A stretch of 64,000 nucleotides of DNA, taken from positions 62,001-126,000 of the forward strand of contig JANYCZ010000023.1 in assembly GCA_025360015.1 (NCBI GenBank), written 5' to 3'. A program made the position numbers and the translations under genes. The notes under the pieces are model-generated. The model saw nothing but the letters and a program-made list of their open reading frames with translations. It was not told where the DNA came from and did not search any database. This stretch comes from Verrucomicrobiota bacterium. Lineage in GTDB: Bacteria; Verrucomicrobiota; Verrucomicrobiia; Verrucomicrobiales; Verrucomicrobiaceae. Shown here one piece after another: positions 44,099-53,546 of the stretch (its first letter is position 1; each line of letters starts with the position of its first letter).

Positions 44099-46501
44099 TT
44101 AGGATGGGAGTGCTACCGGAAGTTCGAGAGTGAAGCTGGCGCCGCGGCCGGTGCCGTCGCTGTGGACACTGAGCTGGCCGCCCATTTCCTTCGCCGCATT
44201 GGCCGCGCTATGAAGGCCGAAGCCGTGGCCATCTTTTCGAGTGGTGAAACCATGGCCAAAAATGCGCGTGAGGTTCTCCGGGGGAATGCCCACGCCATTA
44301 TCAATGATGGATATCCTGACCCGGCCGTCGCCGTTGGACGAGCGCATGATCATGCGCTTGTCGGTGCGGCCGGACTCGTCGCAGGCATACTTGGCATTGC
44401 GGATGAGATTGACCAGGATCTGCAGCACCTTGTGTTTTTCCACGGGGATGGGAGGCACCGCCGCGAACTCGCGGATGGTTTCGACGCCATGGCGATCCAG
44501 CGCGCTGGTGTTCATGCGCAGGGCGTCCTCAACCAGATCGTTGACCTGGACGGTTTCCACGAGACCAGAGACACGGGCGTAGGTCTGCTGCATGGCGATG
44601 ATCTCTTTGACGTGCTCGACGTTCTTGGAGAGAGCGGCGGATTCCTTGAGCAGCTTCTGGTTTTCGCCATCGAGAAGGTGCGCCAGTTTGACGATGAATC
44701 CAGGGACAAGGCTGCCCTGCGGATGGGTGGTGAGGAATGCAACCAGGTCCGTGCGGTGCTCCTCCAGCAGGCTGGCGGTGCGGAGGAGGCTGGTTGTTTT
44801 TGAATGGCGGAGGATGTCCTGCGTAAGCGTGGCGGAGACATTCATGCTGTTGAGCACGTTGCCCACGTTGTGAAGGACGCCGGTGGCGACTTCCGCCATG
44901 CCTGCCTGCCGGGAAGTGTCCAGCAGCAGCTTGTGCATGTTTTGCAGCTCTTCTTCCGCCCGTCTTCTCTCGGTGATGTCCTGCGAGGTGCCAAATACTT
45001 TGACCGCCCCCCTGCCATTCGCCGCCAGCACGACTTCACCGCGTTTGTGGATGACCCGCTCCGTGCCGTCAGGCCGCAAGAGCCGGTGCTCAAAACTGAA
45101 GGGCTGCCCTTCCTGCAGCGCTCGCATCATGGTCGCCTCGGCCATTGCGCGATCCTCCGGGTGGATGAACCTCATGGCGGCTTCGTGGCTCATGGCCTGT
45201 TTGCCTGGTTCCAGGCCGTGGATCCGGTAGTTTTCATCTGACCAGACTGCTTTGCCGGATGCCATGTCCCATTCCCAGCTGCCTACGCGGGCAATGATCT
45301 GAGCCGTTGCAAGCTGCACCTCGCTGCGTCTCAGTTCTTTTTCCGTCCGTTTGCGCCCCGCTATTTCGCACTGCAGGCTTTCATTGGCGGACTGGAGTTC
45401 CTCCGCCTGTCTGCGCAAGGGGCCGCTGATGCTGCGGGTGATGAAGGTAACGAAGCCGACGGCGGCAAGAAGGGCGAGGGCTGCCACCATCAGGCTTCTG
45501 GCGCGGCGCTGCTCGTAATATTCGATCCGCGTTTGCAGAAACGTGTCCAGCTCCTCGGCCGCAATGCGCCAGAGGTTAAAACTGGCTGCACGGGCCTGGC
45601 TCCCCGCAGCCACATACTCGGCCGCCGTCACGTCCATACGTTCCGACCCGACCAGATGGGTCGTCAGGCTGATGAACCGCCCGGTGGCGTCAGAGTATTC
45701 TTTGAGCGCGGGCGGCACTCTGCCTTGAAGAGTGGCGCTGCTTCCGTAAAAATTTGCGTCTTCGTTCAAGGCGGTTTGCAGGCTGCCGACGATCCGGTCC
45801 AGATCCGCTTCCTTCAGCAGCGTGGCGTAGATGGCGAGCTGCTGCCGCTCTGGATTGGAGATGGTCTGCCGGTTGAGGATGGCTGCTCCAAAGGCGAGGA
45901 CCGCCGCGAGACGATCCTGGGTTTGAGGCAGGCCCAGCAGGGTCACGTCCATCAAGTAATAGCTGTCCAGGTCGGGATCGAGGATGAGATTGGACTGATC
46001 GCCTGCGTGAGTGATCATCATGCGCACGTCCGCCACCAGGTGCTGGTGCTGCGCAGCACAGTCCTCCGGCTGAAGCCGCCCCAGCCCGGCTTTCATTTCC
46101 TCCCACTCCCTCCGGACCGTAACGGCTCGGTAATGCTCCCGATGGCGTTTGGCCAGGCCCTCATCCGTAAACTGAAGGTCGGCATTCAGCCGGGCATCCA
46201 CGGTTTCTAATGCATTGAACGCCGCGTCGATTTGAGCCTGTTTCTTCGCAAGCTGCTCGCGGATCGCCGGATCGCCGGCGCCGGCGGTTTGTGCCAGCAT
46301 GCGATGTTGAGGAATCAACTCCAGCAGGTCTTCCAGGGGCCGCTGGTACTCATTGCCCTTTTTCTCCAACTGGGCGAACTCAATGTTTGCATTGATGCCC
46401 GTGATGAAGAAATAGAGCATCAAGGAATCCGGCATTACAAAAAAGATGCTGATGAGCATCAGCTTTTGAGAGACCTTCAGACTGGCAAACCATTGTTTCA
46501 T
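44099..46501 (-). CDS. Membrane-bound PAS sensor histidine kinase
   Basis: The 800-aa protein has TM1 (~15-37, LMLISIFFVMPDSLMLYFFI), a ~300-residue helical periplasmic domain, TM2 (~344-366), a PAS domain (~400-510; SWEWDMASGKAVWSDE), and a kinase core in which the usual HisKA box is replaced by GVLHNVGNVLNS (His ~543), followed by an HATPase domain (INLIRNAKYA-like N-box, DNGVGIP, GHGFGLHSA). An ATG at 46501 is chosen over a TTG at 46579. It is the first gene of a two-gene operon with the hybrid kinase. Confidence 0.93.
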   Translation of the reverse strand: MKQWFASLKVSQKLMLISIFFVMPDSLMLYFFITGINANIEFAQLEKKGNEYQRPLEDLLELIPQHRMLAQTAGAGDPAIREQLAKKQAQIDAAFNALETVDARLNADLQFTDEGLAKRHREHYRAVTVRREWEEMKAGLGRLQPEDCAAQHQHLVADVRMMITHAGDQSNLILDPDLDSYYLMDVTLLGLPQTQDRLAAVLAFGAAILNRQTISNPERQQLAIYATLLKEADLDRIVGSLQTALNEDANFYGSSATLQGRVPPALKEYSDATGRFISLTTHLVGSERMDVTAAEYVAAGSQARAASFNLWRIAAEELDTFLQTRIEYYEQRRARSLMVAALALLAAVGFVTFITRSISGPLRRQAEELQSANESLQCEIAGRKRTEKELRRSEVQLATAQIIARVGSWEWDMASGKAVWSDENYRIHGLEPGKQAMSHEAAMRFIHPEDRAMAEATMMRALQEGQPFSFEHRLLRPDGTERVIHKRGEVVLAANGRGAVKVFGTSQDITERRRAEEELQNMHKLLLDTSRQAGMAEVATGVLHNVGNVLNSMNVSATLTQDILRHSKTTSLLRTASLLEEHRTDLVAFLTTHPQGSLVPGFIVKLAHLLDGENQKLLKESAALSKNVEHVKEIIAMQQTYARVSGLVETVQVNDLVEDALRMNTSALDRHGVETIREFAAVPPIPVEKHKVLQILVNLIRNAKYACDESGRTDKRMIMRSSNGDGRVRISIIDNGVGIPPENLTRIFGHGFTTRKDGHGFGLHSAANAAKEMGGQLSVHSDGTGRGASFTLELPVALPS

Positions 46502-46723
46502 TTCAGGAATGGAAAAGTGTTTTCCGACAGGAATGGCAGCAGAGCCGCCGCCGACCTTTTGCAAAGCCGGACACTTCAACTTCGCTAAGTTAAGCCGCAG
46601 CGGCGAAAGGAGACGATAAGTAAAGGCTTAAAAAGAAGGTTGTACTTTCGCAGGGGTGCGCCGGAGAAAACTTGCCGTCAAAAAGAGGCCAGCTCGTGAC
46701 AAGAAAGGGCGTGACCGGCCCGG

Positions 46724-47074
46724 ATGCTGCTGTATGGCAGACTCATGTATGCGTCTTCTGTCCCCTGGAAAGTCTTGTCGTCCAACGTCTCTGTCAACGT
46801 CCTCACCGAGGGCTGGAATCTCGCCAGCCCGGAAGCCGGGGATGAGGAGGAAACCCGCAAATTCATTGTGGACGTGATCTTTGACACGGCCTTTTTCGCA
46901 GTACCGGTGGTACAGCTCGGGCTCAGTGGGTTTGACATCGATCAGCGGGACAGCTCACGCCTCATCCTCAAAGCTGAATACATCAGCGAGTATGGTTTCC
47001 AGGCCACCCTCACCACCTGGTCGGGAAGCCGCGTGTATGCCGCCGAGTTCAATTGGCTGGCCATCGGCCCGTAA
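46724..47074 (+). CDS. Small H-type lectin-like protein
   Basis: The C-terminal half of this 116-aa protein (~60-116) fits the H-type lectin pattern (PF09458): VVQLGLSGFDIDQRDSSRL, LKAEYISEYGFQATLTTWS and VYAAEFNWLAIG. H-type lectins are six-stranded beta sandwiches that trimerise and bind GalNAc-type sugars (Helix pomatia agglutinin, discoidin). There is no signal peptide, as is common in bacterial members. The start could be 46724 or the ATG at 46745. Its stop adjoins that of the convergent methyltransferase gene. Confidence 0.75.
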   Translation: MLLYGRLMYASSVPWKVLSSNVSVNVLTEGWNLASPEAGDEEETRKFIVDVIFDTAFFAVPVVQLGLSGFDIDQRDSSRLILKAEYISEYGFQATLTTWSGSRVYAAEFNWLAIGP

Positions 47075-47075
47075 G

Positions 47076-47873
47076 TCACTTTTTGCGGAAGCACCAGGAG
47101 CGGTAGGACAGCTCGCCTGACTTCAGTGCCTCATACACACGTGCTCCAGGCAGTCCGGCGAAGTCGCGGCCCAGGGAGTGGAGAAACTTGGGCAGGCGCT
47201 GGCAAATGAGAGCCTCGCTGCGCGCGGCATTGCAGTCCATGCCACGCAGTACTTCAGCGCTGATGTCGCGGGTTTGCACGATCTCCAGCGGCGCGTCGGC
47301 GATGGCCTGCTCCCACTCGGCCCACTGATCGCGGAAGCGAAAGTCGGCATAGAGGAAATGACCGCCCGTTTTCAGCACGCGTGCGACTTTGGTCAGGAAG
47401 CCGGGGAAATCAGGATAGCAGTGCGAAGCCTCGACATTGATCACCGCATCGAACGATTGAGGCGGGAAGCGGAGAGACTGGGCATCGCCCGGCGTAAAGC
47501 GGAGGCCGCTGACCTGATGGCGCTTCTGACAGAAGGCAATGCCGGTGGGGTTGAGATCGAGGCCGGTGAAGCTCGCAGGATGCAGCGTGCGGGTGAGCCA
47601 TGAGGCACCGCCGCCATGGCCGCAGCTCACCTCCAGCACATCCTTGCCATGCAGATCCACCTGGGTGGCCACGTGATGATAGAGCTGGATGCAGGCGCGG
47701 TTGGGTTCGTCAGCGGGTTCGAGCGGCAAGCCCACGGGCGGGGCGGTCTCAAAGGCGTAGTTCAAAAACAGCACTTCTTCGCCGCGCAGCCGCTGCGTGA
47801 GAAAGGGATACCACATCTGCCAGATAGCCTTGCGAATGGCACCGATGGAAAAGAGGCGTTCGAGGAGGGACAT
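47076..47873 (-). CDS. Class I SAM-dependent methyltransferase (sterol/phthiotriolone type)
   Basis: The 265-aa protein (ATG 47873, MSLLERLFSIGAIRKAIW) has a hydrophobic N-terminus and SAM motif I DVLEVSCGHGGGASWL, motif II FTGLDLNP, and SFDAVINVEASHCYPD with LKTGGHFLYADFR. It resembles the mycobacterial phthiotriolone/phenolphthiotriolone methyltransferase group and sterol C-methyltransferases, which act on lipids. Substrate unknown. It is divergent from msrP, 117 bp away. Confidence 0.88.
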   Translation of the reverse strand: MSLLERLFSIGAIRKAIWQMWYPFLTQRLRGEEVLFLNYAFETAPPVGLPLEPADEPNRACIQLYHHVATQVDLHGKDVLEVSCGHGGGASWLTRTLHPASFTGLDLNPTGIAFCQKRHQVSGLRFTPGDAQSLRFPPQSFDAVINVEASHCYPDFPGFLTKVARVLKTGGHFLYADFRFRDQWAEWEQAIADAPLEIVQTRDISAEVLRGMDCNAARSEALICQRLPKFLHSLGRDFAGLPGARVYEALKSGELSYRSWCFRKK

Positions 47874-47990
47874 GGTGTGGCAAAGCCTGAGGGGTGATGC
47901 TGGCGGATGCAACTTGCCAGTTGGCATTCGTTGTGCGGGAATATTCCTGCTGCCTGGGCTTCACACCTGGAACCGCATGCCTTGCCCCTC

Positions 47991-48956
<966 letters not shown>

Positions 48957-48961
48957 CCTGT

Positions 48962-49579
48962 ATGACCTTCAACTCAGACACACGTTTTCACCGGCAGCTC
49001 TTTGTCTTTAACGGCCTGCTGCCCGCAGTGCTCATTCTGATCGACTACTGGCGCGGGAAACTGGGGGCGAATCCTGTGGAGTTCGTCACGCGTGCCACGG
49101 GCGTGCTGACGCTGGTTTTTCTCATCCTCACGCTGCTGGTCACACCGCTGCGCAAAATCTATGGCTGGAACTGGCTGCTCAAACAGCGCCGCCTGCTGGG
49201 CCTGTATGCGTTCTTTTATGGCCTCGCGCACCTGCTGACCTACCTGGCGTATGACCGTGACTGGCAACTGCAGACCGTGGTGGGAGATGTGCGCCAGCGG
49301 CCCTTCATCGCCATCGGCATGTTTAGCTTTCTGCTGATGGTGCCGCTCGCGGTGACCTCCACGAATGCCATGATCAAAAAGCTCGGTGGTCCGCGCTGGG
49401 CGCAGCTGCACCGGCTGACGTACTACATCGCCATCGGCGGTGTGCTGCATTACTGGGCCATCGTGAAGTCGGATGTGAGGTATCCGTTCTTCTTCGCCGT
49501 GGTTCTGGCGCTGCTGCTCGGCTACCGCGTGGTGATGAGCATTAAAAAAGCGCGAGGTGCAGCACCGCGCGCTTCGTAA
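48962..49579 (+). CDS. msrQ: Heme-binding membrane subunit MsrQ
   Basis: The 205-aa inner-membrane protein passes electrons from the quinone/flavin side to MsrP. It has about six hydrophobic helices and the haem-ligand regions YGLAHLLTYLAYD, and LHRLTYYIAIGGVLHYWA, with conserved histidines. ATG at 48962 is preferred to the TTG at 48953. The 3' end carries a hairpin that serves as terminator for the convergent gene. The msrPQ pair is usually induced by hypochlorite or related oxidants. Confidence 0.95.
   Translation: MTFNSDTRFHRQLFVFNGLLPAVLILIDYWRGKLGANPVEFVTRATGVLTLVFLILTLLVTPLRKIYGWNWLLKQRRLLGLYAFFYGLAHLLTYLAYDRDWQLQTVVGDVRQRPFIAIGMFSFLLMVPLAVTSTNAMIKKLGGPRWAQLHRLTYYIAIGGVLHYWAIVKSDVRYPFFFAVVLALLLGYRVVMSIKKARGAAPRAS
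49548..49574 (-). terminator. Minus-strand terminator embedded in the 3' end of msrQ
   Basis: AAGCGCGAGGT (49548-49558), loop GCAGC, ACCGCGCGCTT (49564-49574), one mismatch. On the minus strand it is followed by TTTTAAT. It lies 20 bp after the stop of the minus-strand gene at 49595 and within the last codons of msrQ. Confidence 0.7.
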
Positions 49580-49594
49580 GATTTTGCGGCCTGC

Positions 49595-50341
49595 TTATTT
49601 CGCAGGGGTGGCGTTCCAGACCTTGATGTCGTCAAACCAGCCGCTTTCGCCGGCCACGCCGAGTTCGATCTTCGATTTGGTTTCGTGGCCAATGCCGGCG
49701 GACTTGAGGAAGGCGACGGGCTTGTCATCGATGCTGACGCGCATTTCGTCACCCACGGTCTCGACCACGAGCTTGTAGTTTTTGTTCGCTTCGAGCTTCA
49801 CCGGAAAGGTGGCGCTTTTGCCGGCCATCATCTTGTTTGCTTCGTCCTTCTTGGCAGGATCCAGGCGCATGGCCTTGATGATTTCGTTCTGGCTGCCTTC
49901 GCGCTCATCCACGATGGTCACCTTGTCGAGGCGCACCTGGGCGCGGCAGAGATGGCCGTAATGGGAGCCGGTGTATTTGCGGTCGTCGAACTCGACATCC
50001 ATCATTGTGCAGCCTTCGAAGCGGATGTTCACCTCGACCACGCTGTCCTTGGTGGGCACTTCCAGGCCATACACGGCGGCGTGCGCCTTGACGATGGACT
50101 TGCCGTCTTTCGAGGGCGTGTCCACCACCTGGGTCTGGGTGCCCTTGAGCGCGTCTTTTTCAAAAGCAAATGTGTTCACCACTTTGTGCCAGCGCTTGTC
50201 ATGCTCGGTGCCGGTCATTTCATCGGAGAAGAGCAGTTCTCCTTTTTTGGCGATGGGTTCGGCAGGAATCTTGGGCTGGTCTGCGGCGAAGGCGGCTGCG
50301 CTGATGAGGAGGCACGGGGCAAGGAAGAGGCGGATGTTCAT
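49595..50341 (-). CDS. Secreted concanavalin-like (DUF1080-related) beta-sandwich protein
   Basis: The 248-aa protein has a signal peptide (MNIRLFLAPCLLISAAAFA; ATG 50341) and a beta-rich domain with GELLFSDEMTG, VVEVNIRFEGCTMMDVEFDD, NYKLVVETVGDEMRVSIDD and ESGWFDDIKVW. This is the layout of the DUF1080/3-keto-disaccharide hydrolase-type jelly rolls abundant in Planctomycetes and Verrucomicrobia, though catalytic residues cannot be confirmed. Its terminator overlaps the end of msrQ. Confidence 0.8.
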   Translation of the reverse strand: MNIRLFLAPCLLISAAAFAADQPKIPAEPIAKKGELLFSDEMTGTEHDKRWHKVVNTFAFEKDALKGTQTQVVDTPSKDGKSIVKAHAAVYGLEVPTKDSVVEVNIRFEGCTMMDVEFDDRKYTGSHYGHLCRAQVRLDKVTIVDEREGSQNEIIKAMRLDPAKKDEANKMMAGKSATFPVKLEANKNYKLVVETVGDEMRVSIDDKPVAFLKSAGIGHETKSKIELGVAGESGWFDDIKVWNATPAK

Positions 50342-50442
50342 GGACGCAATCAAACGAGTCCATCCTGCGCGTTCATGCGCTGAAATTGCTGAAATTGAGC
50401 CAGTCCTTGTGTTTCATGCTTCCGGCGTGTCTGCTTCATTCT

Positions 50443-50784
50443 ATGAGCCAACCTGCCTGCCCGATGTGTGAAATGAATGATGTGCTGGACCACGCCGACC
50501 GCTTTGAATGCATGACCTGCGGTCACGAGTGGCCGAAGGAGGCTGCCGCCGATGCGCCGGATGTGGAGAGGGTGGTGAAAGACGCCTACGGTGCTGTGCT
50601 CGCGGATGGCGACATCGTGGCGATGATCAAGGACCTGAAGCTCAAAGGTGCGAATGAAGTACTCAAGGTGGGCACCAAATCCAAACCCATTCGTCTGGTG
50701 GAAGGCGACCACGAAATCTCCTGCAAGATGGACGGGATCGCGATTGGCCTGAAGGCCTGCTTTGTGAAAAAAATCGTCGGTTGA
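50443..50784 (+). CDS. yjdM: YjdM/PhnA-family zinc-ribbon protein
   Basis: The 113-aa protein has an N-terminal zinc ribbon (CPMC, 6-9 / CMTCGHEWP, 23-31) and a C-terminal beta-barrel PhnA domain with DAYGAVLADGDIV, MIKDLKLKGANEVLKVGTK and IGLKACFVKKI. This is the full signature of E. coli YjdM, historically called PhnA, whose function is unsettled and need not involve phosphonates. ATG at 50443 is chosen because it begins the ribbon. Confidence 0.92.
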   Translation: MSQPACPMCEMNDVLDHADRFECMTCGHEWPKEAAADAPDVERVVKDAYGAVLADGDIVAMIKDLKLKGANEVLKVGTKSKPIRLVEGDHEISCKMDGIAIGLKACFVKKIVG

Positions 50785-50818
50785 TCGGGCGATTTATTCG
50801 CTTCAAAATGGGGTCACT

Positions 50819-51835
50819 ATGACCGCCCCTGACAACGCCCCCTCTCCCCAGCTCTTCTTTGAAACGATCAATGCCTTTCAGAAATCTGCCGCGCTGAAGG
50901 CTGCGATTGACCTGGGTTTGTTCACCGCGATTAGCGGCAAACCGGCCACTGCTGCCGAGATTGCCACGCTCTGCCAGTGTCCGGAGCGTGGCATCCGCAT
51001 CCTCGCCGACAACCTCACCATCCTGGGCTTTCTCACGAAGGATGGTGCGTGCTACGCGCTCACGCCATCGTCGGCGGCTTTCCTGGACCAGAAGTCTCCG
51101 GCGTATTTTGGGGCGGCGGTGAAGTTCCTGCTCGCCCCCGGTCTGACGGAGGCCTTCACGGATCTTGCCTCCACCATTCGCCGTGGGCGTTTGCACAGTT
51201 CGGAGCAGGGCACCACCGCGCCGGATCATCCGGCCTGGGTCGAATTTGCGCGCGCCATGGGGCCGATGATGATGCCGACTTCGCAGGCGGCAGCGGAACT
51301 TGTGCCGCTGGATGCTTCACGTGACACGCGGGTGCTCGACATCTCCGCAAGCCATGGGGCCTATGGCATTGCCGTGGCGAAAAAGAATCCGCGCGCGCAT
51401 CTCGTCGCGCTGGACTGGGAAGCGGTGCTCGCGGTGACGACGGAAAACGCAGGCGCGGCGGGCCTTGCGGATCGCTTCAGCATGATCGTGGGTGACGCCT
51501 TCACGGTGGATCTCGGGAATGATTACGACATCGTGCTGGTGCCGAATTTCCTGCATCACTTCAATGCGGAGGAGTGCACGCGTTTCCTGAAGCGTGTGCA
51601 TGCCGCGCTGCGCCCCGGGGGCAAGGTGGTGATCGTGGAATTCGTGCCAAACGAAGACCGCGTTACGCCGCCACCGGCTGCCAGCTTCAGCCTCGTCATG
51701 CTCGGCACCACGCCGGAGGGCGATGCCTACACGTTTGCGGAGTATGAGAAGATGCTTGCGGAGGCAGGCTTCCGGGATGCTTCGCTGCATCCGCTGCCGC
51801 CCACCGCGCAGAGTGCGGTACTTGCGGTGGCGTAA
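50819..51835 (+). CDS. O-methyltransferase (dimerisation domain + Methyltransf_2)
   Basis: The 338-aa protein has a winged-helix dimerisation domain (~12-80; FQKSAALKAAIDLGLFTAI, CPERGIRILADNLTILGFL) and a SAM domain with RVLDISASHGAYGIAVAK, DWEAVL, the FLHHFNAEECTRFL segment and LRPGGKVVIVEFVPNEDR. This is the plant COMT/hydroxyneurosporene/acetylserotonin-type architecture. Motif I is degenerate (DISASHG for DxGGGxG). The substrate is unknown. Confidence 0.88.
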   Translation: MTAPDNAPSPQLFFETINAFQKSAALKAAIDLGLFTAISGKPATAAEIATLCQCPERGIRILADNLTILGFLTKDGACYALTPSSAAFLDQKSPAYFGAAVKFLLAPGLTEAFTDLASTIRRGRLHSSEQGTTAPDHPAWVEFARAMGPMMMPTSQAAAELVPLDASRDTRVLDISASHGAYGIAVAKKNPRAHLVALDWEAVLAVTTENAGAAGLADRFSMIVGDAFTVDLGNDYDIVLVPNFLHHFNAEECTRFLKRVHAALRPGGKVVIVEFVPNEDRVTPPPAASFSLVMLGTTPEGDAYTFAEYEKMLAEAGFRDASLHPLPPTAQSAVLAVA

Positions 51836-52073
51836 GGCAGTCGAAATTCCCCTCGTTTTTATACTGCGGGGTGAATCACGCCTGCGCTCCAGTTCCATAG
51901 GGTATTTTGTCCTGGCCGAAATGCGTGGCCGCGCATGGACCAGGGGACGTGGGGCGCAATCCGGAGCTGGAATTCCCATGGTGCGAGGAGTCCACAAGCG
52001 CTCTGCAAACCGTAGAGAAGGGACAGTACGAAGCTAAGCGGCGCCGCCATTGGCAAATGAACCTCCCTGATCT
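51836..52073. other. 238-bp intergenic region
   Basis: No gene, clear terminator or repeat is evident. It must contain the promoter of the efflux operon starting at 52074. Confidence 0.4.
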
Positions 52074-53546
52074 ATGAAAAATGAATTGCCGCCACCGGCT
52101 GGTGAAACCCCCGCTGCCGGTAAACCGGTGGAAACTCCAGAGCAGGCCCTGGTGCCAAAGCCTCCGGGCGAACATCGCAGACTTTTCATCGTGCTGGGGA
52201 TTGTGGGCGCATGCATCGCGGTCATTCTGCTCATTCCCTGGATCCTCCACAGCATGCATACGGTTTCGACTGATGACGCCTATGTGAACAGCTACGTCAC
52301 ATTTGTGGCACCGCGCGTCTCGGGGCAGGTGGCACGCGTGCTGGTGGAAGACAACAACCGCGTGAAAAAGGGAGATGTGCTGGTGCAGCTCGACACCGAG
52401 CCCTACCGCATCAAAGTGGCGGTGGCTGAGGCTGCACTGGAGGCCTCTCGTGCAGATCTGGCGGCTGCTAGGGCGAACACCCTTGGACTGTTGGCGCAAA
52501 GCCGTGGCGCGCGCTTCAAGCTGGAACACGCCATCGAGGAAGTGGACAACCAGGTGGCCGCCTTAAGGCAGCGCGTGGCGCAAATCGAAGAGAGCAAGGC
52601 GAACCTCAAACTCGCGCAGGTGGAGGCAGGGCGTGCTGAGACTCTGATCACACAAAAGGCAGTGAGTGCCCAGGAGGTGGATGAAAAGCACGCCACTCTG
52701 GACGTGGCAAAGGCCAAGGTGAATGAAATGCTGGAGAGCATTCGTCAGGCCCGAGTGGCTCTGGGGCTGCCTTCCGAACCCGGCGAAGGGAAGAAGCTGG
52801 ATGATGTGCCTGCGGATCTGGATCAGAACTTTTCTTCCGTGCGCGAAGCTCTCGCCAATCTCATTTATCAGGGGGCGCAGCTCGGCGTCAGTCCCTCGTC
52901 TTTGAATCTGACCCCACGGCAGACCTTGGAGGAATTCTACAAGCGTGATCCTGCCGGAGACATCGACCGCATCTATGCCGAAATCCTGTCGAAAGCGCCC
53001 TCATTGAAGCAGGCGGAAGCGCGCTCCGTGCAGGCCGAGCGGGATGCCGAGCAGGCGCGGCTGGATCTCAGCTACTGCGCCGTCAAGTCGGAGATTGATG
53101 GCGTCGTCACGCGGCGGAATGTGAATCCTGGTAACGGCGTGCAGGTGGGGCAGAGCCTCATGGCCGTGAGGTCCATCACCGAGGTGTGGATCGACGCGAA
53201 CTTCAAGGAGACGCAGTTGCAGAATCTGCGCATCGGCCAGCGGGTGGAGATGAAGACCGACATGTATGGCGGCCGCCAGATTTTCAAGGGACGCATCTCC
53301 GGCTTTACGATGGGCACGGGCTCCACGCTGGCCCTGCTGCCCGCGCAGAATGCCACGGGCAACTTTGTGAAGGTGGTGCAGCGCCTGCCCGTGCGCATTG
53401 AACTGGTGGATTATGACCCCGTGCGCACGCCCTTGTTTGTCGGCCTTTCTGTGGAGCCTGAGGTGGACCTCGTCAGCGCGCCTACCGGACCGAATGCGGG
53501 TCAGTTGCTTCAGGCGTCCCCCCCTTCATCCTCGGAGGCCCGGTGA
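52074..53546 (+). CDS. HlyD/EmrA-family membrane fusion protein
   Basis: The 490-aa protein has one N-terminal helix (~41-60, FIVLGIVGACIAVILLIPW), a biotinyl-lipoyl segment (STDDAYVNSYVTFVAPRVSG, KKGDVLVQLDTEPY), a long alpha-helical hairpin (~110-330) and a beta-barrel end (SEIDGVVTRRNVNPGNGVQ; EVWIDANFKETQL). It is the periplasmic adaptor of an EmrAB-type tripartite efflux pump. The hairpin contains an inserted segment (~230-310) longer than usual. The MFS pump gene overlaps its stop. Confidence 0.93.
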   Translation: MKNELPPPAGETPAAGKPVETPEQALVPKPPGEHRRLFIVLGIVGACIAVILLIPWILHSMHTVSTDDAYVNSYVTFVAPRVSGQVARVLVEDNNRVKKGDVLVQLDTEPYRIKVAVAEAALEASRADLAAARANTLGLLAQSRGARFKLEHAIEEVDNQVAALRQRVAQIEESKANLKLAQVEAGRAETLITQKAVSAQEVDEKHATLDVAKAKVNEMLESIRQARVALGLPSEPGEGKKLDDVPADLDQNFSSVREALANLIYQGAQLGVSPSSLNLTPRQTLEEFYKRDPAGDIDRIYAEILSKAPSLKQAEARSVQAERDAEQARLDLSYCAVKSEIDGVVTRRNVNPGNGVQVGQSLMAVRSITEVWIDANFKETQLQNLRIGQRVEMKTDMYGGRQIFKGRISGFTMGTGSTLALLPAQNATGNFVKVVQRLPVRIELVDYDPVRTPLFVGLSVEPEVDLVSAPTGPNAGQLLQASPPSSSEAR

